Shown: positions 5,298-13,684 of the stretch, in pieces
How positions within the stretch are numbered: position 1 is the first letter of the stretch
How the letters are laid out: each line of letters opens with the position of its first letter
NCBI GenBank assembly: GCA_028279085.1
Contig: JANQSX010000160.1
Span: forward strand, 1-17,428
Direction of reading: 5' to 3'
DNA: 17,428 nucleotides
Source: Bdellovibrionales bacterium
GTDB lineage: Bacteria > Bdellovibrionota > Bdellovibrionia > Bdellovibrionales > UBA1609
Program-made: the position numbers and the translations under genes
Notes under the pieces: model-generated
What the model was told of the DNA's origin: nothing
The model's database searches: none
Seen by the model: the letters and a program-made list of their open reading frames with translations, nothing else

Positions 5298-7322
5298 ATG
5301 GATATTTATATGCTTTTTCCAATTGTAGGTGTAGTGGGGTTAATTTTAGCCTTGAGTATTTATAAAACTATTGTATCTCATCCTGCCGGGACTGATCAGA
5401 TGAAAAGTATTGCGGGTGAAATTGAATTAGGAGCTATGGCCTTCTTGAAATCCGAATACTCTAAGTTACTTATTTTTGTTTTGGTGATTGCATGTCTGTT
5501 GTTCTTTTCTTTTGATTGGCAAACCAGTGCTTCTTTTGTTTTAGGTGCTTTATGTTCCGGTGTGGCCGGTCTTATTGGAATGAAAGCGGCTACTAAGAGC
5601 AATGTTAGAACAGCTATGGCTGCCAAAGAAAAAGGATTGGCGGGAGCTTTGTATGTGGCTTTTAATGGAGGAGCGGTTATGGGGCTTTCTGTAGCCAGCT
5701 TAGGATTATTGGGTTTAGGTGTTGTCTGTTATTTTTTTAATGAAGCTGGTATAAAACTTTCTTCTATTATTTCCGGATTTTCCATGGGGGCTTCCTCTAT
5801 TGCCTTGTTCGCTCGTATTGGTGGAGGAATATTTACTAAAGCGGCTGATGTAGGAGCGGATCTGGTAGGTAAAATAGAGGCTGGTATTCCCGAAGATGAT
5901 CCCAGAAATCCGGGAGTGATTGCAGATAATGTAGGGGATAATGTAGGGGATGTAGCCGGAATGGGTGCGGATATTTTTGAATCCTATGTTGGAGCTATGG
6001 TGGCTTCCATTACTATTGCCCTTACTATGGATACAATGGTTATGAATCAGTATTTTGGTTCCTCTTTTTCCCGTACTTTACTGACAGCTTTTCCTCTGGT
6101 GCTTTGTATGGTCGGCTTGTTTTCTTCTGTAATAGGAGTATTTAGTATAAGGATTTTAAAAAATAAATCTCCTGATCAGGCACTGTTATTCTCTCAACTT
6201 ATTTCCGGCTTTATATTTTTAGCTTGTATAGGAGGAGTGCTTTTCTCGGTAGAGAAAGGTTATCGTTTGTTTATAGCTGTTTGTGCAGGACAAATTGCGG
6301 GACTTCTTATTGGAAAGATCACTGAATATTACACTTCTGCACAGCCTGTTCATCAGGTGGCTAAAGCTTCTAAAACAGGCCCTGCCACAAATATCATCTC
6401 CGGTTTTGCCGTCGGTTTGGAATCCACTTGTGCTCCATTAATTGTAATTGCTGTGGCCATTCAACTTTCTTACTCTTTTGCCGGATTGTATGGAATTGCG
6501 GTTGCGGCGGTAGGTATGTTGGCTACAGTGGGAATTACAATGACTATTGATGCTTACGGACCGGTAGCTGATAACGCCGGAGGAATTGCTGAAATGTCCG
6601 GCTTGGGTCCTGATGTTAGAAAGATCACAGATAATCTGGATTCTTTGGGAAATACAACGGCGGCTATCGGGAAAGGTTTTGCTATCGGTTCAGCCGCTTT
6701 AACAGCTCTAGCTTTATTTGTTGCTTTTAAGGAAGCTGTAGGAGCTTCTTCTGAAAAAGAAATTACCATGAGCTTGAGTGATCCCTCTGTAGTAATGGGA
6801 TTATTTCTAGGAGCAGCGGTGGTGGTGATTGCCGCTAGCTTGACATTAAAATCAGTGGGTCGCACAGCAGGTAAGATGGTGGATGAAATCCGTCGTCAGT
6901 TTAAAGAAATTACCGGTCTTTTAGAAGGAAAGGCCAAACCGGATACTAGCCGTTGTGTCAGTATTGCCACGAATGCTTCTTTAAAAGAAATGATTTTACC
7001 TGGAGTTATTGCCGTGATGTTTCCTGTCGTTGTGGGTTTTGCTATGGGACCGGAAACACTAAGTGGTGCTTTAGCAGGTGCTTTGTTAACCGGTGTGACC
7101 TTGGCTTTGTTGATGGCTAATGCAGGAGGAGCCTGGGATAACGCTAAAAAGTTTATTGAAAAAGGAGAGTTGGAAGGAGCATCTAAGGGTGGCGAAGCTC
7201 ATTCCGCTTCTGTTATTGGAGATACAGTAGGTGATCCTTTTAAAGACACAACCGGTCCGGCCATGAATATTTTAATTAAATTGCTTTCTATAGTGGCTCT
7301 GATTATAGCTCCTCTCCTATAG
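5298..7322 (+). CDS. hppA: membrane-bound ion-pumping pyrophosphatase, K+-dependent type
   Basis: This 674-residue polytopic enzyme hydrolyses pyrophosphate to pump H+ and/or Na+ across the inner membrane. ATG at 5298 is preferred, with AAGGAG at 5283-5288; the longer frame from TTG 5220 would translate the hairpin. The catalytic block is intact: FTKAADVGADLVGK, EDDPRNP, then DNVGDNVGDVAGMGAD, and later DAYGPVADNAGGIAEMS and SVIGDTVGDPFKDTTGP near the end. GNTTAAIGKG has Ala455 and Gly458, where K+-independent enzymes have Lys and Thr, so it should need K+. In the ADIFESY segment Glu228 sits three after Asp225, as in the Na+-pumping Thermotoga enzyme, whereas plant H+ pumps have Gly there and a shifted Glu. 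That favours Na+ or dual pumping but some H+ types share the Glu. An MFS gene follows after 17 bases. Confidence 0.97.
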   Translation: MDIYMLFPIVGVVGLILALSIYKTIVSHPAGTDQMKSIAGEIELGAMAFLKSEYSKLLIFVLVIACLLFFSFDWQTSASFVLGALCSGVAGLIGMKAATKSNVRTAMAAKEKGLAGALYVAFNGGAVMGLSVASLGLLGLGVVCYFFNEAGIKLSSIISGFSMGASSIALFARIGGGIFTKAADVGADLVGKIEAGIPEDDPRNPGVIADNVGDNVGDVAGMGADIFESYVGAMVASITIALTMDTMVMNQYFGSSFSRTLLTAFPLVLCMVGLFSSVIGVFSIRILKNKSPDQALLFSQLISGFIFLACIGGVLFSVEKGYRLFIAVCAGQIAGLLIGKITEYYTSAQPVHQVAKASKTGPATNIISGFAVGLESTCAPLIVIAVAIQLSYSFAGLYGIAVAAVGMLATVGITMTIDAYGPVADNAGGIAEMSGLGPDVRKITDNLDSLGNTTAAIGKGFAIGSAALTALALFVAFKEAVGASSEKEITMSLSDPSVVMGLFLGAAVVVIAASLTLKSVGRTAGKMVDEIRRQFKEITGLLEGKAKPDTSRCVSIATNASLKEMILPGVIAVMFPVVVGFAMGPETLSGALAGALLTGVTLALLMANAGGAWDNAKKFIEKGELEGASKGGEAHSASVIGDTVGDPFKDTTGPAMNILIKLLSIVALIIAPLL

Positions 7323-7339
7323 ATAGATAGAGAGGGTAT

Positions 7340-8599
7340 GTGTCAACTCCTACTCGTTTTCGTTCTTTATCTCTTATCTTCTCTCTTGTTCTTATGGAGT
7401 TTACCTCTTTTGGAATGATTATTCCGTTGAGTCCTTATCTGGCTAGGGATTTTGGAGCGGATGATCTAGAGGTGGGGCTTCTTATGAGTGTGTATTCTTT
7501 AGCTCAACTCCTATTTGCTCCTCTTTGGGGCTATCTCAGTGATCGTTTGGGTCGAAGACCTATTATTTTAACTTGTTTATTTGGCTCATCACTTTTTTAT
7601 TTATGGTTTTCTTTTGCCACCAATTTGGAAACTCTATTTTTAACTCGCATACTGGCTGGTACTTTTGGAGCGGTTATGTCTGTAGCTATGGCTTGTATTG
7701 CTGATGTGACAGGAGAAAAAGAACGATCTAAAAATATGGGTTTAGTTGGAGCGGCTATTGGATTAGGATTTATTATCGGTCCTTTCCTGGGAGGAGCTTG
7801 TGGATTCCTGGGCCGACAATGGGGAAGTGAACCTCCTTTTGGTTCTAGTTTTGCTGCCTTCGGTGCTTTTCTTGTCTGTGTGATGAATCTACTTATTGCG
7901 TTCTTTTTTTTAAAGGAAAGTTTTGTTAAATCAGATCACTCTTCTTTGTCTGTTAAAAATATTTTGTTGAATATTAAAAAGATTCATCAATCCCGTGTTC
8001 AACAGTTGTTTTTAGCCATTCGATACCCGATTTTAAAAAAAGTATTGTCTATGTACTTTATTTTAACTTTGGCTTTAGCCGGGATTGAAGCTTCTTTATT
8101 TTTATATGTGAGAGATAAACTGGATTGGTCTCATTTTCCCGCTAGTATTGGGTTTACTTACATAGGTTTAATGATGGTGTTTACACAGGGATTTTTAGTA
8201 AGAAAATTAATACCGGCTTTAGGGGAAGGCAAAACAGTGATGTGGGGACTTGTTATAGCAGGTATTGGTTTTGCCGGAGTAGGAATGACAAACTGGCTTT
8301 GGTTTTTAACTATTAGTGTGACACTTTTGTGTTTGGGTTATGGTTTAGCCAGCACTTGTCTTTCCGGAGCAGTCAGTCTTTTAACAAGTAAGGAGCAGCA
8401 GGGAGGTATTTTTGGAGTTCATCAAAGTCTTTTTTCCTTAGGCAGGATTATGGGTCCGGCTTTAGGTGGATGGTTTTACAGAGATATAAGCCCTTCGTCG
8501 CCTTTTTATATATCCGGTTTGTTAGCTATTGTGGCTTTGCTTGTTGGATTTAGTTTAAGAAATGGTTTTCCCCAAAAAGGAAAAATGAAAGTATCTTAG
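7340..8599 (+). CDS. MFS drug:H+ antiporter-like transporter
   Basis: A 419-residue, 12-TM major facilitator of the DHA1 (TetA/Bcr-like) type. Motif A is GYLSDRLGRRPI at 64-75, after transmembrane segment 2. The antiporter motif C region, GLVGAAIGLGFIIGPFLGG, is at about 134-152. These indicate proton-driven export, but no substrate can be read from the sequence. The start is GTG at 7340 with GAGAGGG just upstream; the ATG at 7338 is in another frame and closes after 28 codons. It lies 17 bases after hppA and is likely co-transcribed, so pyrophosphate-driven ion gradients could feed the exporter (inference). A long charged loop separates the two halves around residue 205. Confidence 0.9.
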   Translation: MSTPTRFRSLSLIFSLVLMEFTSFGMIIPLSPYLARDFGADDLEVGLLMSVYSLAQLLFAPLWGYLSDRLGRRPIILTCLFGSSLFYLWFSFATNLETLFLTRILAGTFGAVMSVAMACIADVTGEKERSKNMGLVGAAIGLGFIIGPFLGGACGFLGRQWGSEPPFGSSFAAFGAFLVCVMNLLIAFFFLKESFVKSDHSSLSVKNILLNIKKIHQSRVQQLFLAIRYPILKKVLSMYFILTLALAGIEASLFLYVRDKLDWSHFPASIGFTYIGLMMVFTQGFLVRKLIPALGEGKTVMWGLVIAGIGFAGVGMTNWLWFLTISVTLLCLGYGLASTCLSGAVSLLTSKEQQGGIFGVHQSLFSLGRIMGPALGGWFYRDISPSSPFYISGLLAIVALLVGFSLRNGFPQKGKMKVS

Positions 8600-8634
8600 T
8601 TTAACAGTTTTTCTAATTAAGATAGGGTTTATGG

Positions 8635-9027
8635 GTGTTTAAGTTTTTAAAAAAAATATTTTTATTAAGTAAAAAAAAATCACCACAAAAGGTTGATGGA
8701 GATCAAGAGGATTTTTCCATTGAATTGTTTCAGTTGGAAAATTTAATCAACAATCAAGTTTCTTTTTTGTTTTTTAATTTAAGTCCGGGTTTCCCAGTGA
8801 AAGATTGTGGAAAGTTTGCATCCTCTATTCTTAAATTATCACAAGCCGGTACGGAACAGGAGATCAAAGAAAAATTGAAACAAACAGATAAATCAAAACC
8901 TATTGTTTTAATTTGTGAAAGAGGGGATCAAAGTCGTGACTTAACCCAATCTTTACAAAAAGAGGGTTTTATTAATGTCTTTTTTGTAACAGGCGGTATA
9001 ATGTCTTTAACTACAGCAGACCGGTAA
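8635..9027 (+). CDS. rhodanese-like domain protein, 130 aa
   Basis: Starts at GTG 8635, since the nearby ATG at 8631 hits a stop after three codons. Residues 1-16 are hydrophobic and Lys-rich, which might make a weak membrane anchor. From about 45 a single rhodanese domain follows: FLFFNLSPGF, FASSILKLSQ, then IVLICERGDQSRDLTQSLQKEGF and VTGGI. Cys94 followed by ERGDQSR fits the rhodanese active-site loop (CxxGxRS-like), so sulfur transfer or a related thiol reaction is possible. The family's N-terminal DVR motif is degenerate. The acyltransferase gene starts 7 bases after its stop, so they are probably one operon. The substrate is unknown. Confidence 0.75.
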   Translation: MFKFLKKIFLLSKKKSPQKVDGDQEDFSIELFQLENLINNQVSFLFFNLSPGFPVKDCGKFASSILKLSQAGTEQEIKEKLKQTDKSKPIVLICERGDQSRDLTQSLQKEGFINVFFVTGGIMSLTTADR

Positions 9028-9034
9028 TTAATTT

Positions 9035-9850
9035 ATGAATTTACACCTTCCAAAAGAATTTAATACTTATAAACCGAATGTCACTTTTAATATTGAGTCG
9101 GAACAATTTATAGTTAAAGTTGCACAAACAAAAAGAGAACTCCTTGGGGCTTTTAAATTACGGAACAGTGTATTTTATGAAGAATGGACAGGACAGTCTT
9201 CTGAAACAGGATTGGATATTGATGAGTATGATCCACAAGCCGATCATTTAGTTGTTATCCAAAAAAATACACAGGAAGTAGTCGGTACTTATCGCTTTAT
9301 TTGTTCTTGTTTCGGAGATACTTTTTACACAGAAAAATTTTATGATATCACGACTTTTAAAAATGAGATATTACACAATAAAGTGGAGATGGGAAGAGCC
9401 TGTACTCATAGTAGTTTAAGAGGGAGTCAAGCCATTCACCATATATGGCTGGGGCTAGCCAGGTATTTCCGACTTACTGTTTCAAAATATATGTTTGGTT
9501 GTGTCAGTATTATAAATACTTCTCCTGAGTATGTAGCTAGTGTCTATAAAACGTTTTTGGAATTAGGAAAAGTGGATAAGCAAGTTCCTGTATTACCTTT
9601 GGAAGAATTTGCCGTACAGTCTTTTGATGAATTATTATTGAGATCAGAATCAGATGAAAAATCTTTATTAAAACTTCCTCGTTTATTTTTATGGTATTTA
9701 AATATAGGGGTTAAAATACACGGTCCACCGGCTTTTGATCCTGAGTTTAAATCTTATGATTTCTTTATTACTTTAGATTTTAAGAATATTGGAAATGAAA
9801 AATTAATTAACCGTTATGAAGATGCGGTGTATCTAAGAAACAAGCTATAA
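9035..9850 (+). CDS. GNAT acyltransferase of the OlsB/hemolysin type
   Basis: A 271-residue protein that fits the Acetyltransf_5 group, which includes OlsB (transfers a 3-hydroxyacyl chain to ornithine in ornithine-lipid synthesis) and autoinducer-synthase-like GNATs. The N-terminal half has FKLRNSVFYEEW at about 40-51, DIDEYDPQADHLVV at 61-74 and VVGTYRFI at 82-89. The acyl-carrier binding part is VEMGRACTHSSLRGSQAI at 117-134. The end (PRLFLWYLNIGVKIHGPP, FDPEFKSYDFF) matches the typical C-terminus of this group. There is no signal peptide, so it is cytoplasmic or peripheral. Without an OlsA-type partner nearby, ornithine lipid is only one of several possible products. It is tightly linked to the rhodanese gene. 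Confidence 0.85.
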   Translation: MNLHLPKEFNTYKPNVTFNIESEQFIVKVAQTKRELLGAFKLRNSVFYEEWTGQSSETGLDIDEYDPQADHLVVIQKNTQEVVGTYRFICSCFGDTFYTEKFYDITTFKNEILHNKVEMGRACTHSSLRGSQAIHHIWLGLARYFRLTVSKYMFGCVSIINTSPEYVASVYKTFLELGKVDKQVPVLPLEEFAVQSFDELLLRSESDEKSLLKLPRLFLWYLNIGVKIHGPPAFDPEFKSYDFFITLDFKNIGNEKLINRYEDAVYLRNKL

Positions 9851-9925
9851 ATTTTAGTTTATATTATAATAGTGAGTGCTAATTATGATGTGAATTGTGA
9901 CGACATGTGTAAACTAGAGTACCCC

Positions 9926-10579
9926 ATGAAATATATCATTGTTTTATTTGTTTTTCTTTTTTGTTCTGTTTCTTCTGCTATTGCAGAGACACATAGTAAA
10001 AAACAAAGTGCGGAAATTGGTCCTTTTGATATGGAGGGAGTAATAAGAGAACATATAAGGTACAGGAGTACAGGCAACAGCTTTTCTGTTGGTAAACAGG
10101 AATTATATGTTATGCATATTTTTCCAATGCGTTTCTATACCTCTTCCTGTCCAAAGGAATACCAAAAAAGTTATCATTTATATAAAGAATGGTTAACACA
10201 GTATCAACCACATTCATGTCGGAATTCTAGATGTCGCAATGAAGTTATTAATGGCATAGGAAAAGCACCGGCTCAATGTTGGAATATATTAAATAAATAT
10301 GGTCATTCAATGGAGTGGCTTCAACAAACAGTTAAAGGACATAATCAAGAAGGTAAAAACCTTTATAATCAATGTCCTGATGGATGTTCTTTTTATACAA
10401 CTATTGTAAGATATTACACGGGGGAGTGTGAGAAAGAGGTGTCGAAAGTTTTAGTATATTGTGGACATAAAAAAAGTGTTAGCTTATGGAATGTGGAGTC
10501 TTATATTATTGACAGTGCGGAGCAACAACCTGCCTCTCTTATTCAGACTGTTTTTGATAATTTTGTTAGCTATTTTTAA
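9926..10579 (+). CDS. secreted cysteine-rich protein, 217 aa
   Basis: I start at ATG 9926, which gives a clean Sec signal peptide (KYIIVLFVFLFCSVSSAIA, cut before ETH). Starting earlier at the first in-frame codons would bury it behind a polar tail. The mature chain has eight Cys in ordered groups: SSC, HSC, SRC, AQC, NQC, DGC, GEC and VYC, enough for four disulfides. It also holds many Tyr and His (QSYHLYKEW, YTTIVRYYTG). No transmembrane segment or lipobox. It follows the acyltransferase gene by 75 bases and has a TATAAT-like box at 9865-9870, so it may have its own promoter. The family is not recognised. A perfect 13-bp hairpin lies downstream. Confidence 0.8.
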   Translation: MKYIIVLFVFLFCSVSSAIAETHSKKQSAEIGPFDMEGVIREHIRYRSTGNSFSVGKQELYVMHIFPMRFYTSSCPKEYQKSYHLYKEWLTQYQPHSCRNSRCRNEVINGIGKAPAQCWNILNKYGHSMEWLQQTVKGHNQEGKNLYNQCPDGCSFYTTIVRYYTGECEKEVSKVLVYCGHKKSVSLWNVESYIIDSAEQQPASLIQTVFDNFVSYF

Positions 10580-10628
10580 CAGACAGTAATACCTAATTAG
10601 TAAATAATATATTGTGGTGTGAAGAACA

Positions 10629-10662
10629 TAGCGGTTGATTTATAGAATTAAATCAACCGCTA
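10629..10662. terminator. perfect hairpin between convergent genes
   Basis: TAGCGGTTGATTT at 10629-10641 is fully complementary to AAATCAACCGCTA at 10650-10662, with an 8-base loop. It sits between the convergent cysteine-rich protein and hsp20 genes, so it probably ends transcription from both sides. Neither side has a long T-tract, which lowers confidence in rho-independent action. Confidence 0.6.
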
Positions 10663-10679
10663 ACTTTGTGAAATATATT

Positions 10680-11156
10680 TTAATCGTTGGTTTTTAGAAG
10701 CCGTGAGAAAAGTCCACTTTTGTTTTCATCTTTTATAGATATTTTTCGCTCTTTTCCGGCTTTTTTCTTTGGAATCAACAATTCCAAAACACCATTTTTA
10801 AAATGAGTTTCAATAGCTTCTTCTTTCACTGTAGAAGGAAGTGTAAAAGCTCTTTGGAATTTTCCATAAGATTTTTCATGGAATTGTGTTCCGTCTTTTT
10901 TTGTTTCACTATAGGTGTTTCTCTTTTCTCCTGAGAGGTAGAGGGTGTTGTCGTGAAACTCAACATTGATGTCCTCTTTTTTCACTCCAGGCATATCAAA
11001 GCTAAAGAAATAATAGTCTTTGTTTTCATGGAAATCACAAGCCGGTGTGAATTTTTTTTCCTGCTTTATAAATGGCATATCCCAGAGGTGATCTAGAGAA
11101 TGAGAAAAATCGTCAAACCAACTTGTAGGTTTATTTTTATATACTCTTAAGTTCAT
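10680..11156 (-). CDS. small heat-shock protein, Hsp20/alpha-crystallin family
   Basis: ATP-independent holdase that binds unfolding proteins and keeps them refoldable. The 158-residue product has an alpha-crystallin domain at about 37-130: FTPACDFHENKDYYFFSFDMPGVKKEDINVEF (with the typical DMPGVKKEDI), LSGEKR, FHEKSYGKFQRAFTLP and FKNGVLELLIPKK (conserved GVL then LxIPK). The C-terminal tail holds ISIKD, where an IXI-like segment would bind a neighbouring dimer. The start has a strong AAAGGAGG on the coding strand seven or so bases before the ATG. A possible promoter lies about 60 bases upstream. It is transcribed alone. Confidence 0.95.
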   Translation of the reverse strand: MNLRVYKNKPTSWFDDFSHSLDHLWDMPFIKQEKKFTPACDFHENKDYYFFSFDMPGVKKEDINVEFHDNTLYLSGEKRNTYSETKKDGTQFHEKSYGKFQRAFTLPSTVKEEAIETHFKNGVLELLIPKKKAGKERKISIKDENKSGLFSRLLKTND

Positions 11157-11216
11157 AGCTACCTCCTTTTCTTAATTTTCTTGCTTTCAGATTCAATGTG
11201 AGTTCAGAAAAATATT

Positions 11217-11223
11217 TGTCAAG
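11217..11223 (-). promoter_or_regulatory. possible -35 element for hsp20
   Basis: On the minus strand the bases read CTTGACA, a perfect sigma-70 -35 hexamer (TTGACA) that overlaps a CTTGAC match to heat-shock sigma-32 -35 boxes. It is about 60 bases before the hsp20 start. No good -10 for either factor follows at the normal distance (the region reads CACATTG), so which factor uses it is unclear. Confidence 0.3.
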
Positions 11224-11243
11224 TTGATCTGTGGTAAAGTATT

Positions 11244-11469
11244 GTCATTCCCTTGTAAATGTTCATTAATTCGCTAACAAGAACATACTGATATAACGAT
11301 AAATGCTCTCTTTCATACAGGTCAGTTAAAAACGAGTTCGGCTTTGAAACAGAGCAGCTGAAAGCTCGCTCTGTGGCAAAACGCATGTCCGAGCTTTTTA
11401 GCTGACCTGTATGGAAGAGAGCAAGGAAGTGATTCTGTCAGTGAATGACTGAACACATACGGGAATGAC
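11244..11469. repeat. nested palindromic repeat element, 226 bp
   Basis: Ends are inverted copies, GTCATTCCC at 11244-11252 and GGGAATGAC at 11461-11469. Outer arms: 11253-11280 (TTGTAAATGTTCATTAA...) and 11431-11460 (TCTGTCAG...TGAACACATAC) are imperfect inverted copies. Inside them, 11305-11332 and 11395-11422 are 28-base inverted repeats with 2 mismatches (CTCTC, ATACAGGTCAG). Innermost, ACAGAGC at 11349-11355 pairs with GCTCTGT at 11368-11374. No ORF lies inside. It fits a MITE-like or REP-like element with another palindrome inside it. It fills most of the gap between hsp20 and the next gene. Confidence 0.75.
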
Positions 11470-11473
11470 ATAT

Positions 11474-12529
11474 TTATTCTGTTTTAGGTAATATACATTG
11501 ATCTGGTATGCGGTAAAATTTTCCGTTTTGAAAGTAAGGTGATAAATCATATTCACCATTATATGCTAATATTATAGATGGAAGTTCATCACCTACTGTA
11601 TAAGGAGAAAGATTTAAAAGATTATTTACAGCTATTGACAATTTTTCCGCTCTCAATATTTGTACAAAATGATTACTGGAAGGGCACCTATTTAAAATAC
11701 TCAGTTTATTTTGACAGGTTGAAAAATTATCGTTCCACATCCTCTGAAAGTCTTCTTGTGGAATGGATGGAAAAATCACAGGAAGTTCATTAAGAAAAAA
11801 TAAAGTGTGTACTCCACCCACTATAGCTAAAATGTATTTTTGATTGTTATCAAGTTTTATGTATTGTTCAGGTATTCCATTAGGAAACTGTTGGTTTACT
11901 ACTTGGAATAAGTGTTTCATTTCTCGGCTTCTTGATTCTGGTAATTGTTCCGGATTTTGAATAGGATTTAAATCTTCTATCATTAAGTCATTCAATTCTC
12001 GTGCATCCTGGATTTTTCCTACAAATTCATGAAAAACATAAGCTTGGGGGTTTTTCTGTATCAACTGAGCTAATAAAAATTGAGATATAGCTATTTTTTC
12101 CACTATAGGCGGTGATTTATTATTTGTATTAGTTTCCGGAGTATCATCGTCTCCATTTACCAGGTTTTCAAAAAACGCTATCGTGTCGCCTGCTCCTTTT
12201 TTTACTGTATCGATTGTTTCTTGTACTGTTCTTGTGAGTTCTGAACCCCTCTCCCAACTTTTCATGGGAAAGTGAATGATCTCTATATCATCGGGTATTT
12301 CACAGGACACAATAGGAGGTTCTGCTGTTTCATCATCCGCTGCCGGGGGAGATTCATTCGGATTAACAGGTGACGGGTGATGCGGTTCTCCCTCTGCTAT
12401 AGAGAATCTTATTTCATTATTGGGCTGAGTTTTTTCACCGTTTGGGTTATGATTTTTTATTTGTGCCTCACTATGAGAAAATGTGGACAATGTAGAAAGT
12501 GAAATAATAACAAAAAATATATTTTTCAT
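11474..12529 (-). CDS. secreted 351-aa protein, unknown
   Basis: The N-terminus is a Sec signal peptide (KNIFFVIISLSTLSTFSHSEA), followed by a low-complexity Pro/Asn/Glu-rich linker to about residue 75 (PHHPSPVNPNESPPAADDE). Residues 75-150 are charged and end in another Asn/Thr-rich linker. The folded part, about 150-350, has IAISQFLLAQLIQKNPQAYVFHEFVGK and, near 230-255, ILAIVGGVHTLFFLNELPVIF. The latter vaguely recalls TraB-type or related secreted proteins, but I would not name it so. Cys occur in SCEIP, STC, NRC and QC. No SD is seen before the ATG at 12529. Possibly in one unit with lgt, which lies 109 bases upstream, though the gap is long. Confidence 0.75.
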   Translation of the reverse strand: MKNIFFVIISLSTLSTFSHSEAQIKNHNPNGEKTQPNNEIRFSIAEGEPHHPSPVNPNESPPAADDETAEPPIVSCEIPDDIEIIHFPMKSWERGSELTRTVQETIDTVKKGAGDTIAFFENLVNGDDDTPETNTNNKSPPIVEKIAISQFLLAQLIQKNPQAYVFHEFVGKIQDARELNDLMIEDLNPIQNPEQLPESRSREMKHLFQVVNQQFPNGIPEQYIKLDNNQKYILAIVGGVHTLFFLNELPVIFPSIPQEDFQRMWNDNFSTCQNKLSILNRCPSSNHFVQILRAEKLSIAVNNLLNLSPYTVGDELPSIILAYNGEYDLSPYFQNGKFYRIPDQCILPKTE

Positions 12530-12637
12530 TTTTAGATTTTGAATTTTATTATGGTGTTTTTACACAAGTCAAATTATTTGGAATTAGTAATTTCTAAATG
12601 GCTCTTTAATAGGATATTTTTTATCGCAGTAGGTACT

Positions 12638-13684
12638 TTATACTGTATCTTTTTTAGAAGTCTTCCATACTAGTATAAAGTAAATGGAAAGCCCGATGAG
12701 CATAAATATACTTAACCATTGTCCACGGGTAAGCCCTAAAGCTTCAAAACCCAGTTCGGCATCCGGCATTCTAAATTGTTCTCCTAGTATACGCATGAAA
12801 CCGTAGCAAACCGCCCAGACACCAGCAATAACTCCTGGCTTGAATGATTTTTTTCTCCATAAAATAAAAACCACCATGAGAGGTATAAAGCCTTCCAAAA
12901 AAGCTTGATAAATTTGTGAAGGATGACGAAAGGATATTATTTCTTTTAAAGCGGCAATAACTTCTTTGTTTCCGTTTTCACAAGCTTTTATTAAAGAATG
13001 AACAACAGAATAAATTTGTGCTTTGTAACTTCCATAGGATTCAAACTGATAAATCCAATTATTCCACATATCCGCGTTTAAATTAATTTTTACTTTATGA
13101 ACAATGGAGGATAAATCTTTTAAGTGTTCTGTTTTTTTATCAGCTATCCATAACAGCATTTCCTGAGGAAATTGAACAGCCCATAGAGTTTTTCCCTCTG
13201 TGATTCTGCCAAGTAACTCTCCGTTGATAAAATTAGCCATTCTTCCAAAGATAATTCCCACTCCACTTCCAAAAGCCACCAAGTCCAAACAATGATAAGC
13301 AGAAAAACCTCTTTTCTTGGCAAAAAGGATCATGGCTACCACTAAACCGATAATGCCGCCGTGACTGGCAAGACCTCCGTGATATACTTTTAAAAATTCC
13401 CAGTAAGGAAACCGAGTATCAAATTCTATCAGTATGTTCGGGGCGTAGAATAGAGCAAAACCCATTCGGCCTCCTAAGATCACACCGAAGGCTCCCCATA
13501 TAATTAAATCAAGTATTTCATTTTTTGATAAAGGAGTGCGATTAATTTTAATTAAACTTTTTATTAAAAAATATCCCATGGCAAAACCCATAATGTAAGC
13601 CATAGAGTACCAACGAAGTCCGAAGTCTTCCGTGAATTGAATAATAAAAGGATCCAAGCTATGAAAGTAAGTCCATGTAGCCAT
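12638..13684 (-). CDS. lgt: prolipoprotein diacylglyceryl transferase
   Basis: Lgt transfers diacylglycerol from phosphatidylglycerol to the lipobox Cys of prolipoproteins in the inner membrane, the first step for the two lipoproteins in this window. Of 348 residues, the signature is GRMANFINGELLGR at 147-160 (usual form GRxGNFINGE; the Gly before Asn is Ala here). Also present are YHGGLASHGGIIG near 101-113, RHPSQIYQAFLEG at 253-265 and RILGEQFR at 298-305. About seven TM segments. Residues about 176-252 hold a Lys- and Asn-rich insert making the protein some 50-60 residues longer than E. coli Lgt (291). It starts at ATG 13684 with no clear SD. Confidence 0.95.
   Translation of the reverse strand: MATWTYFHSLDPFIIQFTEDFGLRWYSMAYIMGFAMGYFLIKSLIKINRTPLSKNEILDLIIWGAFGVILGGRMGFALFYAPNILIEFDTRFPYWEFLKVYHGGLASHGGIIGLVVAMILFAKKRGFSAYHCLDLVAFGSGVGIIFGRMANFINGELLGRITEGKTLWAVQFPQEMLLWIADKKTEHLKDLSSIVHKVKINLNADMWNNWIYQFESYGSYKAQIYSVVHSLIKACENGNKEVIAALKEIISFRHPSQIYQAFLEGFIPLMVVFILWRKKSFKPGVIAGVWAVCYGFMRILGEQFRMPDAELGFEALGLTRGQWLSIFMLIGLSIYFILVWKTSKKDTV

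Noticed and set aside
5396..5626. Minus-strand open frame inside hppA
   Set aside because: Shadow of a well-conserved coding gene.
6554..6865. Minus-strand open frame inside hppA
   Set aside because: Antisense to conserved catalytic motifs of the pyrophosphatase; no RBS.
11578..11793. Plus-strand open frame inside the 351-aa gene
   Set aside because: No RBS, and the reverse frame has a signal peptide and full-length coherence.
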